Source of the DNA: Zhengitettix transpicula
Lineage: Eukaryota; Arthropoda; Insecta; Orthoptera; Tetrigidae
DNA: 64,000 nt
Direction of reading: 5' to 3'
NCBI GenBank assembly: GCA_037074705.1
Contig: CM073591.1
Span: forward strand, 98,260,532 to 98,324,531
The stretch's first letter is position 1. Every line of letters begins with the position of its first letter. The position numbers were made by a program, and so were the translations under genes. Below the pieces are notes generated by a model that saw only the letters and a program-made list of their open reading frames with translations, searched no databases and was not told the origin of the DNA. Positions 25,441 to 37,353 of this stretch are shown here, piece after piece.

Positions 25441-26502
25441 TCTACCACCCCCAGAAGCGGGTCGGGATTATCAGTAGAGCACTTTTAGGTGTTGGGTGGA
25501 GGAACGCTGCAATAAAATAACGCGAATACAACCGAGATTAGAGTCAAATCAAAGGTAATGGATGTCCCTGAATTTATTTATGACAATCTGGACAACGCGC
25601 GGGTATCGGCTGGGTTGTGATGAGTTTACCGGCTGTTTTTTCGTCAATTAAATATATTTCGGGATGAATTAGATTAATAAAATTTCCCTACATGTTCTCT
25701 GTGTATAATTTCAACCCCTTTCGGACTCGGAAGGGTGCACCCTTAAGGGTTGGCGTGGAAGTAGCATTAGATAAAAGTAAACCAGAAACTATTAGGATTG
25801 TCACTGAGTTTAATTATGACATTAAACTTGACCGTTTAAGTCCCCGAAGCGGGAGTGGTCGGGGGTGAAAAATTTCAAACATGTTAAACGGTCGATATTT
25901 ACGATAATTATTTCCTGGGGTTAATTACTTTGATAGTATTTATACCGATGTTGTTTGTGTATAATTTAACCCCTGTGAGGGGAGCAAGCTTAGGGGTGGG
26001 GTGGAGGTACATTAAATAAAATCCCGCAAAAACATCCGAGAATCGAATCAATTCCGAGGCTATGAATGTCGCTAAATCTAATTGTGACAACCTGGGTCAC
26101 GCGCCGGGTTTGGGAGGTGTTGGTCGGGGGAATAAATTTTCAGACAATGTAATCGGCCGATTTTTGCGTGGAATACATTCTTTTTCATTATCGCATATTT
26201 GTGGGGGTGGTCATCTTCTAACATGTAAAAACGGCCGATATATTTAGTCAATGACTTCATCCCCCTTCGGCATGGGAGGTGAGTACATGTAGGGATAGGG
26301 TTCGAGGTGCTTTACATAAAAAAAACGCATAAGTAACCAAAATTGGAGTCTTATGGATGGTTATAGATAAATGACATCTCGGGCAACGCCGGGCACCCAG
26401 CTAGTCAAGATATAAAAATAAAACGTTTACTGATGCGTTGCTGATACCAGCTGCCAAATTGCCACGCCCCTTTCTTTTGAATACCAATATTTGATCAATT
26501 AA

Positions 26503-26848
26503 TTTCGATTTCCATTTATCAATTATCGATTACATGAAGTGATAGTTGTTATAGGAGTAAAAAGTGGGAAAGTTATTGAAAACACAGTGGAATATGCAGA
26601 ATGGATAGAAGACAATGAAAATAATGTATTTGACAGAATAAATGTATTATTAACGCTGGGGGATACCTATAGGATTAAATAGAAATGAATTATTTAAAAA
26701 TGAAGATTTGTTGCGAGCAAGACATCAGAAAAAAAAGCCACAAGAATCCACAAAAGAGGTTAGAAAGATCAATAGAAAGCTTAGATTGGAGTCTGAGGAG
26801 AAAAATAAATAAGTGGAAGGAATAAATTATGTATCTGGACAGTTCTAA
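26503..26848 (+). pseudogene. Mutator-like transposase remnant (C-terminal part)
   Basis: An open stretch reads ...VIVVIGVKSGKVI, then VEYAEWIEDNENNVFDRINV, up to LLTLG. One extra base in the G-run at ~26658 then shifts the frame. The next frame continues IPIGLNRNELFKNEDLLRAR, a basic KKKPQESTKEVRK stretch, RKLRLESEEK, a stop, and EGINYVSGQF before the final stop. The order 'IxGxxTGKV', 'LxIxxG', a basic helix and a final 'EGxxYxxGxF' recalls the C-terminus of arthropod Mutator-like transposases. The central region appears deleted. Identification is from memory of the family pattern. An unrelated host pseudogene is the alternative. Confidence 0.4.
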
Positions 26849-27477
26849 TTAATGGAGTGAATTTTAAGATGCAGTATTATATGCTTGTTGAATCTTTAAT
26901 ATTGATTTTCTCAGAATGTGACTTTTGGAAATTGTTTCTAAAGTAACTATGGAACTAATATTTATATTTGTTTCTAACTTTGAGGAAACATCCGAAGTAT
27001 ATGTATATATATAACATACACTAATATATATAATGTAGTGTAAATATTTTTAAAGTTATTAATTTTATACACTTGAAAAAAAATTTGTTTTTTTGATCTC
27101 TAAACATAATTTATAATAAACAGACTGATAAACCATGTAACTGAAAGATTCTAGTAAATGTTCTACCCAGAAAACTAATATTTATTTTACTAATAAATTA
27201 GTGAAGTAATTCTAATTACAAATTTAGTTATCACGTAAATAGTGAAATGAAATAATTTTTATAAGATTTCTTAAAATAAGAAATTATATATATGCAAAAA
27301 GTATGATGCATATGACCATAATTTATTTAAAGGATAGAAGATACAAGAAGTTATAAAAAAAGTTTTATGCAGGTAATGTTTACTTTATTCGTTATGGATG
27401 TACAAACTTTGCCTATATACAGCAGGTGATAATTGTCCCCCCCCCCCCTAGTTAAGTTCGGAAAAGACACACCGAAA

Positions 27478-27575
27478 CGTCCGGCAGTTTTAAATTCAAA
27501 TTTACTTAGTTTAGGTTACTTTCTTTTTTAAGTTTGTCTGCAATAAAGGTCGTTGTTAAATTATTATTATATTAA
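27478..27575 (+). repeat. Dispersed repeat, partner of 23020-23130
   Basis: CCGGCAGTTTTAAATTCAAA and the following TTTACTTAGTTTAGGTTA match the reverse complement of 23068-23103. A poly(C) tract and CCGAAACGT lie just upstream. Confidence 0.65.
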
Positions 27576-29455
27576 ATTATAGTCTGCTTTAAATTTGAAG
27601 ACTGAATGCAATTAATTCCCGTGAAGATGTGACCTTGAATCAACCAGTCACAACGCACTGTTTTCAGTAGTAACTCGTGTGCCATACGTGTCATGGCTCC
27701 CCACGCGGACACTCGAAGAGACTTCTAATTTCAAACGGACTATAGCTTTATAACTCGTCTACACAACTTTGATATAAAATTTTCAATTATCAGGCTAATA
27801 ATACGTTTACTATACGAATAATATGTAGCTTTTAAAGTAAGAATTAGTTCTGACTGGTTTTGGTGTATTATTTTGTCTTTACAAGAACGTAAACTGCAGC
27901 TATGGCAAGACATGACGAAAATCAACTGGGTATGCGCAGAAATTTGTTTCTTCTTCACAAAGAAGCTATAAGATGTAATTAAAAAAGTAGCTACATTTGT
28001 AGTAAGAACATCTACTTTCATTACAGACTAAAATACATTGAAAATTTTTTATACTTAAAGTTGAATTACGTTTCGACCTGTCTGTTGGTTTTTGTTAGAC
28101 ACTAGTTGAAGAAAAACTAAAGCTAGTGAACAAATAAGTGATACAAAGACATAAGAAAGAAAGGTGACACATGTCAGAGTTTTAGTAGCAAAACTATAAT
28201 GCTGGTGTTAGTCACTCGTATAAACATCAAACATATTAAGATATGTCTTAATGACATGTGTAATCTATGAAATTTCACTACGGGATCTCTGACATGTGGA
28301 ATCTTTGTATCTTTTTATTATATTTTTATCTTTACTTTGGCCTCAACCAGTGTTTAGAAAATACCTACAGCCAGGTCGGAAGGTAATAAATGTTAAAATT
28401 AACAAAAAATAAATATATTTTAGTCTGTAAACAAGATAGATGCTCTTAACATCAGAAGTTTAATGTATAATAAAACTATTTTTATATCAAAAAATTTCAA
28501 AATATTTACGTAAGCGTAGTATTTTCAATTAAGTTAAATGGCAGAAACTGTTACATCTTTTTAACCACCAACATACGAATTATCATAATAATTGAAAGTG
28601 AATGGGAAAATTTTATTTTATTTTATAAATTATTAAATTGCCTTTGTCAAAATTAAGGAAGATGCAGATTTCGAGTCTGATTTTCGGAACTAACTGCCAG
28701 GGCCATTTGATCGAACCGCTCCTGCTATTCTTAGCCTGCACCTTGGCTTAAATCGATTGAACAAACGAAGATGTTACAGACACGTTTCAAATCAGCTTTG
28801 CAGATATTCCTATCTCAGTAAACGAACACTAGAGTTGTGGACGAGAAGCAGGGAAAAACAAATACAAATAGTTCAAATAAATAATATTTTGAGACACGTA
28901 GCTTCTTAAAATCAGGTATCAAAACCAAGGGATATATTTGGCATTTAGTAACATATCATTATCAAAACAATTTTGGAATGTATTCAACGTAACCAAGTGG
29001 AGGAAATAAGTACAAATAAATAATTCCAGTTCTGTCAACTTAAGGTACGTAGTTCACGGTACTGGGGTCGATGAGATATTAAAATAGATGAAAGAACTTT
29101 GTTCAAAATTTAATCAGTGTCCAGCGATATTTGGACAGTAAATTGTTTTCTATGGACTTGAAAGGAAAATGAAATATTAATTTCTTGCAATGGGATTTTA
29201 AAAAAATTTATTCCATAAAAAAATGAAAGTTACAATACGTTCTTTCAAATAGAGCAAACGTCCTCTTCTTAAATGACGATAATCAGGACACAGGTTAACG
29301 GAAGTTTTTTTGGGTTAAGATACCGCTAAACAATTTGACATAGTCTTAAACGTAATTTATTTCTCGTAGATATGTCCTAAAATTGTCAATTGCGTCAAAA
29401 AACCTGAATCAGTAGATTTGACAATAAATATATAAAAGTCTTATTCTCCTCTTGG

Positions 29456-29456
<1 letters not shown>

Positions 29457-29493
<37 letters not shown>
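29457..29493. repeat. (AT)n microsatellite, 37 bp
   Basis: Uninterrupted TA alternation, the longest dinucleotide tract of the window. Confidence 0.95.
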
Positions 29494-29496
<3 letters not shown>

Positions 29497-29863
29497 TAGG
29501 TCTCAAGAACAATACGTTTTACGTTGACAAAACTTTAGTACAGATATATTATCATATTACCGTAAACCATATATAATGTAACCTGTAATAACGTGAATAG
29601 CTGTTCTTGCAACTCGAAATGGACGAAATTATTTTTCAGTTTTCTGTAAAAGGTAATAAGTAGAAAAACGGAACATGAAGAACCAAATATTATGAAATAA
29701 CTAATGGTTTTCGTGGCCTAGGAGCCAAAAACTCGATGTACAACACAAATTATATTTAGTTGATATACTATTTAATATGCATTTAAATTAACTATAGAAT
29801 ACATTAATTTAAAATATAATTACCTTAGTTCCTAGCATTTAATGACATTTCACCGCAGAAGAA

Positions 29864-29986
29864 CACACCCCAAATTAATTGAAGATTATTTATATGATTT
29901 GAGTAAAAACACCTATGTAGCTACAATACACCCAAAATTAATTGAAGATTATTTATATGATTTGAGTAAAAACACCTATGTAGCTA
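29864..29986 (+). repeat. 63-bp near-perfect tandem duplication
   Basis: Two copies, 63 bp apart, of a unit containing ATTAATTGAAGATTATTTAT and GAGTAAAAACACCTATGTAG differ at only a few bases. The period is 21 codons, so the surrounding open frame (29842-30075) encodes a duplicated PKLIEDYLYDLSKNTYVA. I recognise no protein family; the frame may be open by chance. Confidence 0.9.
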
Positions 29987-30075
29987 GATGCGAGCTGTGG
30001 TTTGCTGGAAAAATACTGTCGTATCATAAAGGCGCCGGGGTGATGGTGGCGTCCAGAAGAAATCGTTCCTACTGA

Positions 30076-32468
30076 CAAAGGCAGAGAACTATGGGAGGAA
30101 ATCAAGATCCCCTGACTCAGGAGCCAACGAGCTCACCAAAATTCCCAAGGGTAACCCCTCCAACAGGTGAGAGTAAGCTCGCGAATTTGTAAGAGCGAAA
30201 CAGATTGGCTCAGCAAACTCACGTGAAGAGATTTCCACCCTGTGGTTGTGGAACGGAAAAAGTCCACTGGAATATGGGCTAGCGACGAAAAGGGCAGTTA
30301 AGATACACAAGAAGAAAAGAAGGAGAAAGACTGAAAAGGGAGGAACTGTAGGAGTGAAATGGAAAGTTCTGATATACCTATTGGAGAGGAAAGAAGTCTG
30401 GGAAGTGTAAAGGAGTAGGAGAGAAATGTAAAGTTCAAATCAATCTCTTGAAGGAAAAAAGGACCGACCGACGGAAGAGGAAAATATGAAGATATACATC
30501 GCCGATGCTGAGAACTATTTCGTCGAAGAGAGAAGGAGGAAGCTGCCATCGTATTAGAAATTTCACGTGAAGATATTATTGTGGTCCAACAAGTCTACCT
30601 GCCTGGGAAAGCTTCTAGCCGACTGCAAAAGACGAACAGGTGTGTTTCGCACTGCGACGTAAACAATTGATATTTCTGCCGCACGTGTATACTCACACAT
30701 ACAAACCTTGTTGATTATGTTCTGAGTCTCATAAAATCTCTCTGAGATTTGCCCATTTAACGCATTAGTAATTTGGTTGAGTCTTGAATGTAGTTGATTA
30801 AAGTAAGTTATATTAAATTTAAACTCATGAGTGAGTAGGCCTAAATGGAAATTACTTGGACACTATTAAAAGGAACCTGTTAAATTTTGTGAACGCTTAA
30901 TTAAATTAAATTTAATTTAGAACCAATCAATTATGTACATTTTATATAACTTTTAAATCCCTCCCAAACTTAGTTACAACATTTTGGTTATTATTGCAAA
31001 CTTTATATATTCAATTATTGGATGACCGGTAACAAGAGTGGTTATCTTTATTCACAACGATTTTAATCCATTCAACCAAAAATAATTTGCAGTTAAATTT
31101 TAAATTACCAATGAAAGGAAATTATTGCTAGCTTTTTTGTACTAGAAAAGAGATGTAGTCTCTTTAGGATCTTAAAGGAACGGTTGGAAAGCAAGAAAAT
31201 AAATCGATAGTAAGTAAAGGTGGATGATTTATTCTTATTTAAGTAATAGAAGAATTTAAGTAATAACGTATTCACATATTAAAGTCGTATTTGACGATAT
31301 TTCACAGAGTAATTACATTAAACAATTTATTTCAATATTGTCAGATAACGTTATCGGTTACATTCATGTCTTTAAAATAATACAATGATCTTTCATTAAT
31401 ATATTTCACTTGGAAAGACATTAATTCCGCGGTTATTCTAAAACTTTCGATCATTTGGCTGCCTAAAAAACTACCTTAAACCATGAATCTACTGTATTTA
31501 TTTGACACTTAATTTGTTACCATTTAATAAATTTAGTAACTAGGTACACACAAATCGCTGTTTCTTTGTAGGTTACTTGATTTTGAATATCCTATTTAGC
31601 ATTTTAGCGTATTAATGATACAAGTATCTAAAATATGAACAAGTGAATATTGGAATTGAAAAACAGAGTGAATTATTCGAAAAATTTCTTTAATAAAACG
31701 TTCCATTTGCCTACAAAATCGTAAATAAAAGTAAGCAGGAAAAGAATCTTATATAATAAGAATGAATACGCCCTCCACTTTATGATTTATTCGATATCGC
31801 TTGAATATATAATGTATATTTATTGAGAGGAACAGTGACTCATATTCATTATTTTGAAACGTAATTTATCATTAATTTTCACGGAATAATTAACATTTCT
31901 GCTCTTGTATTTTAATTTGGTCTGGAATAGACTGTGCCTTCTGAGTTGATTTGTGATATAGAGTTAACCATACAGTGTGGGGGTGGAATAAAGTGATAAT
32001 ATCTGATCATTTTATTACTTTTGTAATTTCCGTTTGTGTGAGTTGAGGGCTGTTTTTTAAATTAATTATTGGGTTTTTAAAAATTATTTATTTATTAATA
32101 AATTTAAATATTAATGAAGTATTCAAAACTAGTGAAAATGACTTGGTAATCTAGAGAATAACTAAAATAATCTTAAATCTAAATATCTTAAAGATAGCGG
32201 AAAATTATAACTTAAATTTTAGTATTTCATAGTTCTTTGGAGTAGTGACAGAAAGTTCATTGAAATTAATTTTGGGCTTTGTTAAAGAGACGATACACTT
32301 CAATTCTTGTTTAATTTCTCGAGTCATGAATGATATAACGTTATAACGGATTCCCGTATCTCATCTTGTAAAACTTTCAAACCCAATCGTTTTCCATAAA
32401 AAAAATGAATTGATATACATATATTACATGCATAAACTATTAACTTGTTGTTGTTGTCTCCCGTTGAG
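30076..32468. other. Non-coding DNA, partly purine-rich
   Basis: 30085-30560 is unusually GC- and purine-rich (GAAGAAAAGAAGGAGAAAG and similar) and may be an old retroelement, but no motif is readable. 30600-32400 is AT-rich and empty. Confidence 0.45.
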
Positions 32469-32690
32469 TTAATTTTCAGAACCCAGTTTTATTCCGTATG
32501 TACTGCGAAGCAGTATATCTGATCCAAGAGCTTGATGGATGGAAATTCTGAGTACACGATAGCGGAGAATAAAGTTCGCGGCTTCATGCAGACCCTCATT
32601 TCCTTTTGCTTCTATGGCTTCAGCTAATGAACCTCTCGTGTCGAAATCGTATTTCCTATTAAGTTTGCTCGAAACGTTCGCAGAGAATGG
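32469..32690 (-). CDS. Unidentified open segment, possible exon or fossil ORF
   Basis: A 73-codon stop-free frame on the minus strand, without an ATG at its start, includes NRKYDFDTRGSLAEAIEAKG, then EGLHEAANFILRYRVLRISI, then HQALGSDILLRSTYGIK, ending SEN and a stop. Amino-acid composition is balanced and GC content is above the flanks. Splice signals at its ends are weak, so it could be a retroelement remnant or a last exon. I do not recognise the family. Confidence 0.28.
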   Translation of the reverse strand, partial: PFSANVSSKLNRKYDFDTRGSLAEAIEAKGNEGLHEAANFILRYRVLRISIHQALGSDILLRSTYGIKLGSEN

Positions 32691-32896
32691 TTATTGCAAA
32701 CGTAAAATGTCCCGCTATAAAGAAAATTAATTAAAATTTCGAATTTCAGTTGAGAGTAAGACAGAAATTTTGACCGAAGTTTATTAAAATTATAATTTGA
32801 ATATATATTTAAAAATGACTAAATTCTCTTTCCAGATATTAAAGTAGATCTACATGAAAACGAAATTGCTAACACTAAAATTATATTTTGTGACAG

Positions 32897-32987
32897 GTTG
32901 CCGAGATTTCCGATCGATTAGGTCGTGGAAGAGTTGCGATAGCAGAATTTACTGAAGAAAAGCACGAATATACGTTACTAGAGAAAG
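32897..32987 (+). CDS. Candidate internal exon, 91 bp, unidentified gene
   Basis: An acceptor (TTATATTTTGTGACAG) and a donor (GAGAAAG followed by GTAAAC) bound a segment open in one frame: VAEISDRLGRGRVAIAEF, then TEEKHEYTLLEK plus one base. The phase is 0 at the start and 1 at the end. The end phase fits the start phase of the candidate exon at 41674-41892; the start phase does not fit the donor of 16949-17028 directly. The composition is GC-richer than the neighbouring intron-like DNA. The 33.1-36.6 kb Helitron cluster would lie in the following intron. The protein is not recognised. Confidence 0.42.
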
Positions 32988-33110
32988 GTAAACATGGATT
33001 GTCGGTGATGTGATAAAGCACTCTAAGTGAAACTATTTGAAGTCTCAAGACCAATGTTTCGTACAGGCAAAAAGACACTATTCGTAATTCTCTAATTACT
33101 AACTAATTAA

Positions 33111-33985
33111 TCTTATAAATAAAAAAGAGTGTATGTATGTTTGTTTGTTTGTTTGTATGTTTGTTTGTATGTTTGTATATTTGTATGTTCGTTATACAAA
33201 TCTACACCGGTAGAGCAAATTTCACCAAATTTCGTACACGTGTTCTTTACGACCAGGAAAACAACACTGTCGGGGTGAGACGCACCTACCACCCCCAGAA
33301 GCGGGGGTGGACGGGGGTGGAAATATTTGAACATGCTAAAACAGTCGATATTTCAGTCGGATAAATATTTTTAGGGGTCAAAGATATTTATAGTCTTTCC
33401 ACTGATGATATCTGAATATAATTTTCATCTCCTACGCCCTGGGAAAAGGGCACCCTTTATTCAGAACCCTTAGGGTTTGGGGTGGGTTGCTTTACAGAAA
33501 AATAACGCGAATACAACCGAGTTTGGAGTCAAATCGAAGGTTATGGATGTCAGTGAGTTTATTTCGGATAAATATTTTTAATTGCCCATTTAACCCGAAA
33601 GCGTGGGGGTTGGAAGGGAAGATAAATAGTCAGTTCTTGCGCGTTCTTGGAGGAGAATTACGTGAATACTATTTCAACGGATGTTGTTGAAAATATAAAT
33701 CCCTTTAGACATTAGTGGTGAGCTTGCTAAGGGCTGGGGGTGAGAATTGTCTATTATTCTAAAACTGCCAACATGTTATGTGTTTATTGGTAAAATAGAT
33801 TGATAGTGTTTCTACCGATGTGATATGAGTAAAAATTCAACCCTTTCCACCACGGGAAAGTAGCAGATTTAGGGGTGGTGTTGTTCATACTATTTTAACC
33901 GATGTTTTTTCCATTAATAACGACGTTTAATCAAAAGTAAAAGTGTTTCAGAACCATTGCTTTTTATACTCTTTTAAAAAATTTT
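33111..33985 (+). mobile_element. Helitron unit A1 (short form, no CTAG end)
   Basis: Starts TCTTATAAATAAAAAAGAG after A at 33110, like the complete element at 23252. After the microsatellite and about one monomer it switches, near 33480, to a different interior: a GGTTGCTTTACAGAAAAATA block, TTAATTGCCCATTTAACCCG, then GGAGAATTACGTGAATACTA, then CCATTAATAACGACGTTTAA. The same interior is found inverted at 54345-54830. No CTAG end is visible; similarity to the other copy fades near 33985, so this is a 3'-truncated or differently ended unit. Confidence 0.7.
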
Positions 33986-34274
33986 ATATTATACATTGTT
34001 ATAAACATAATTTTACAGTTATTCCGTAATTGAAGTTGTATTATTGAGACGAAATAAAGCAACAAATAATCACGGACAAATACATGTAACAAAAACTCTA
34101 CATGCTAACGTAGTTTATAATTTAGTTTGCTACAACTTCAATGAAAATATTATCCACGTAATCTACATTATTGGAACAATTGTTCTCAAAATCCCAAACC
34201 ATATAAATCAATCCATTAATAATCCCTTTTCTACCAGAACGAAAGGGCTTAATATAAATAATTATTACACTTAA

Positions 34275-36635
34275 TCTTCTTATAAATAAAAAAGAGTGTA
34301 TGTATGTTTGTATGTTCGTTATACAAATCTACACCGGTAGAGCAAATTTCACCAAATTTCGTACACGTGTACTTTACGACCAGGAAACAAACACTGTCGG
34401 GGTGAGACGCGCCTACCACCCCCAGAAGCGGGGTGGACGGGGGTGGAAATATTTGAACATGCTAAAACAGTCGATATTTTAGTCGGATAATAATTTTTAG
34501 GGGTCCAAGATATTGATGGTGTTTCTACCGATGTTTTCTGAATATAATTTTCATCCCCTACACCCTGGGAAAAGGGCACCCTTAGGGTTTGGGGTGGGGA
34601 ATACAAATCTATACCGGTGGATCAAATTTCACCAAATTTCGGACACGTGTTCTTTGCGACCAGGAAAACAACACTGTCGGGGTGAGACGCGCCTACCACC
34701 CCTTGAAGCGGGGGTGGACGGGGTGGAAATATTTGAACATGCTAAAACAGTCGATATTTCAGTCGGATAAATATTTTTAGGGGTCAAAGATATTTATAGT
34801 CTTTCCACTGATGATATCTAAATATAATTTTCAACCTCTACTACCTGGGGAAAGAGCACCCCTAGCGTTTGGGGTGGAGAGTACAAATCTACACCGCTGG
34901 AGCAAATTTCACCAAATTTCGTACACGGGTTCTTTGCGACCAGGTAAACAACACTGTCGGGGTGAGACGCGTCTACCAACCCCAGAAGCGGGGGTGGACG
35001 GGGGTGGAAATATTTAAACATGCTAAAACAGTCTATATTTCAGTCGGATAAATATTTTTAGGGGTCACAGATATTAATAGTGTTTCTACCGACTGTTGGG
35101 GTAAGACGCGTCTACCACCCCCAGAAGCGGGTCGGGATTACCAGTAGAGCACTTTTAGGTGTTGGGTGGAGGAACGCTGCAATAAAATAACGCGAATACA
35201 ACCGAGATTGGAGTCAAATCCAAGGTTATGGATGTCATCCAGTTCAATTATAGCATCAAATTGGCCATTTAGCCCCTTAGGGGCGGGAGTGGATGGGATG
35301 GAAATTTTCTAACATGTTAAATCATCGATATTAGCGTGGAATAAATAAATGCCGGGACCATTGACGTTGATAGTATTTCTACCTATGTTGTTTGTAGGCA
35401 TGATAGGCGTGGGGCTGGAGGGGATTTCCTTGAAAATAACGAGAAAACAACCGAGATTCGAGTCAAATCGAAGGTCATGGATGTCCTTGAATTTATTTAT
35501 GACAATCTGGACAACGCGCGGGTATCGGCTGGGTTGGGATGAGTTACCGGCTGATTTTTGCGTCGATTAAATATATTTCGGGATGAATTAGATTAATAAA
35601 ATTTCCCTACATGTTCTCAATGAATAATTTCAACCCCTTTCGGACTCATAAGGGTGCACCCTTAAGGGTGGGCGTGAAGTAGCATTACATACAAAGAAAC
35701 CAGAAACTATCGGGACTGTCACTGAGTTTAATTAATTTCCTTGAAAATAACGGGAAAACAAACGAGATTCGAGTCAAATCGAAGGTAATGGATGTTGCTG
35801 AATTTATTTATGACAATCTGGACAACGCGCGGGTATCGGCTGGGTTGGGATGAGTTGGCCGGCTGTTTTTTCGTCAATTAAATATATTTCGGGATGAATT
35901 AGATTAATAAAATTTCCCTACATGTTCTCTGTGTATAATTTCAACCCCTTTCGGACTCGGAAGGGTGCACCCTTAAGGGTTGGCGTGGAAGTAGCATTAG
36001 ATAAAAATAAACCAGAAACTATCAGGATTGTCACTGAGTTTAATTATGACATTAAACTTGACCGTTTAAGTCCCCGATGCGGGAGTGGTCGGGGGTGAAA
36101 AATTTCAAACATGTTAAACGGTCGATATTTGCGATAATTATTTCCTGGGGTTAATTACTTTGAAAGTATTTATACCGATGTTGTTTGTGTATAATTTAAC
36201 CCCTGTGAGGGGAGCAAGCTTAGGGGTGGCGTTGAGGTACGTTAAATAAAATCCCGCAAAAACAACCGAGATTCGAATCAATTCCGAGACTATGAATGTC
36301 GCTGAATCTAATTGTGACAACCTGGGTAACGCGAGGGGTTTGGGAAGTGTTGGGCGGGGTAATAAATTTTCAGACAATGTAATCGGCCGATTTTTGCGTG
36401 GAATACATTCTTTTTCATTATCGCATATTTGTGGGGGTGGTCATCTTCTAACATGTAGAAATGGCCGATATATTTAGTCAATGACTTCATCCCCCTTCGG
36501 CATGGGAGGTGGAGCACATTTAGGGATAGGGTTCGAGGAGCTTTACATAAAAATAGCGCAAAAGTAACCAAAATTGGAGTCTTATGGATGGTTATAGATA
36601 AATGACATCTCGGGCAACGCCGGGCACCCAGCTAG
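34275..36635 (+). mobile_element. Helitron unit A2, complete
   Basis: Begins TCTTCTTATAAATAAAAAAG and ends CACCCAGCTAG with CTAG at 36632-36635 followed by T. It has a very short microsatellite, about three ~280-bp monomers (34310-35110), then the 3' module. The 3' block with CGAGATTCGAGTCAAATCGA and GACAACGCGCGGGTATCGGC is present twice (35450-35620, 35755-35930), against once in the element at 23252. No coding capacity for Rep/helicase. Confidence 0.8.
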
Positions 36636-37139
36636 TAACTAATAAAAGTTTCAGCAAAAAGTTCGAATAGTCATATACGAGTAAACAAGATCGGTTCAGC
36701 ATGTTATCTGACCATTAGCAAAGACATGGGTATACTAGAGTGAAATAGGGAAAACTAAAGAATAACGCGATGGGAAATTCTGATAGTTGAGTAATAAACG
36801 GAGAAATCGGGAAACGTCACAAAGTAAATATTATTTTTTAGATACATCGTAACTTTACTAAACGTTTCTTCATTTGTAGATGTAAAGAAAAAAACAACAA
36901 ATAAAGAATTTTTAAAACTTCGATATATACATAGAGGCGAGATGAATGGCTCTCTATCTAAATGCAAAACCTCAGTACTATAATACCGTAATTTACTAAT
37001 TTACGTGGACACTGTGGTGGAAAGTCAAAGAGCTAATAAGTGTCTTACAAAATTGTGTATAAGCGTGGATTTTTCTATACCTTTTAACTTACATATACAC
37101 AATTAAAAAAAGATTTACGTTGCAAAAGTACTTAAGAAA
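36636..37139. other. AT-rich DNA, nothing recognised
   Basis: About 500 bp between the Helitron end and a SINE, with no ORF or repeat that I can identify. Confidence 0.5.
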
Positions 37140-37262
37140 TACTCTTTCTGAATTAAAGAATCAGGATGGAAAAATCTTAGCCAGTCCGGGAATCGAACCA
37201 ACGACCTTCACTTCGTACATGGTGCACTTCCCATCTGAAGGATCATAGGTACGAAGGCCACT
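37140..37262 (-). mobile_element. tRNA-derived SINE, copy S-2
   Basis: Read on the minus strand: GATCCTTCAGATGGGAAGTG (degenerate A-box region), GGTTCGATTCCCGG (good B box), then the family body AAGATTTTTCCATCCTGATT and CTTTAATTCAG. The TTTAATTCAG junction is intact here, whereas in S-1 it is split by the piggyBac-like insertion. The copy seems to end soon after. Confidence 0.72.
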
Positions 37263-37353
37263 CCAAAAGAAATGCACAACATTAACTGAAAATTATATTT
37301 CCATTCTTTATCTTTCCTATTTTTAAAGTCTTAGGAACATAATTTTATTTTTT

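Larger units (their letters stand above)
23252..26404 (+). mobile_element. Non-autonomous Helitron (Helentron-like), complete
   Basis: Begins TCTTATAAATAAAAAAGAG after a host A (23251) and ends CACCCAGCTAG (CTAG at 26401-26404) before a host T: the 5'-TC...CTRR-3' structure and A|T target of Helitrons. A short imperfect palindrome (CGGGCAACGCCGGG) precedes the 3' end, as is usual. Order: TTTG-type microsatellite, a leader containing TTCGTTATACAAATCTACAC, ~7-8 copies of a ~280-bp monomer, then a unique 3' module from ~25500. No Rep/helicase ORF is present; the many ~60-codon frames on both strands come from the monomer. Such elements move by rolling-circle replication using proteins from an autonomous relative. 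Confidence 0.82.
26849..29863. other. AT-rich DNA, no gene seen
   Basis: No coding sequence recognised. It contains a C12 run at 27437-27448, the dispersed repeat at 27478-27575, an inverted GAAGAA...GACGAAACGT-like motif at 28067-28115 and a long AT microsatellite at 29457-29493. Confidence 0.5.
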
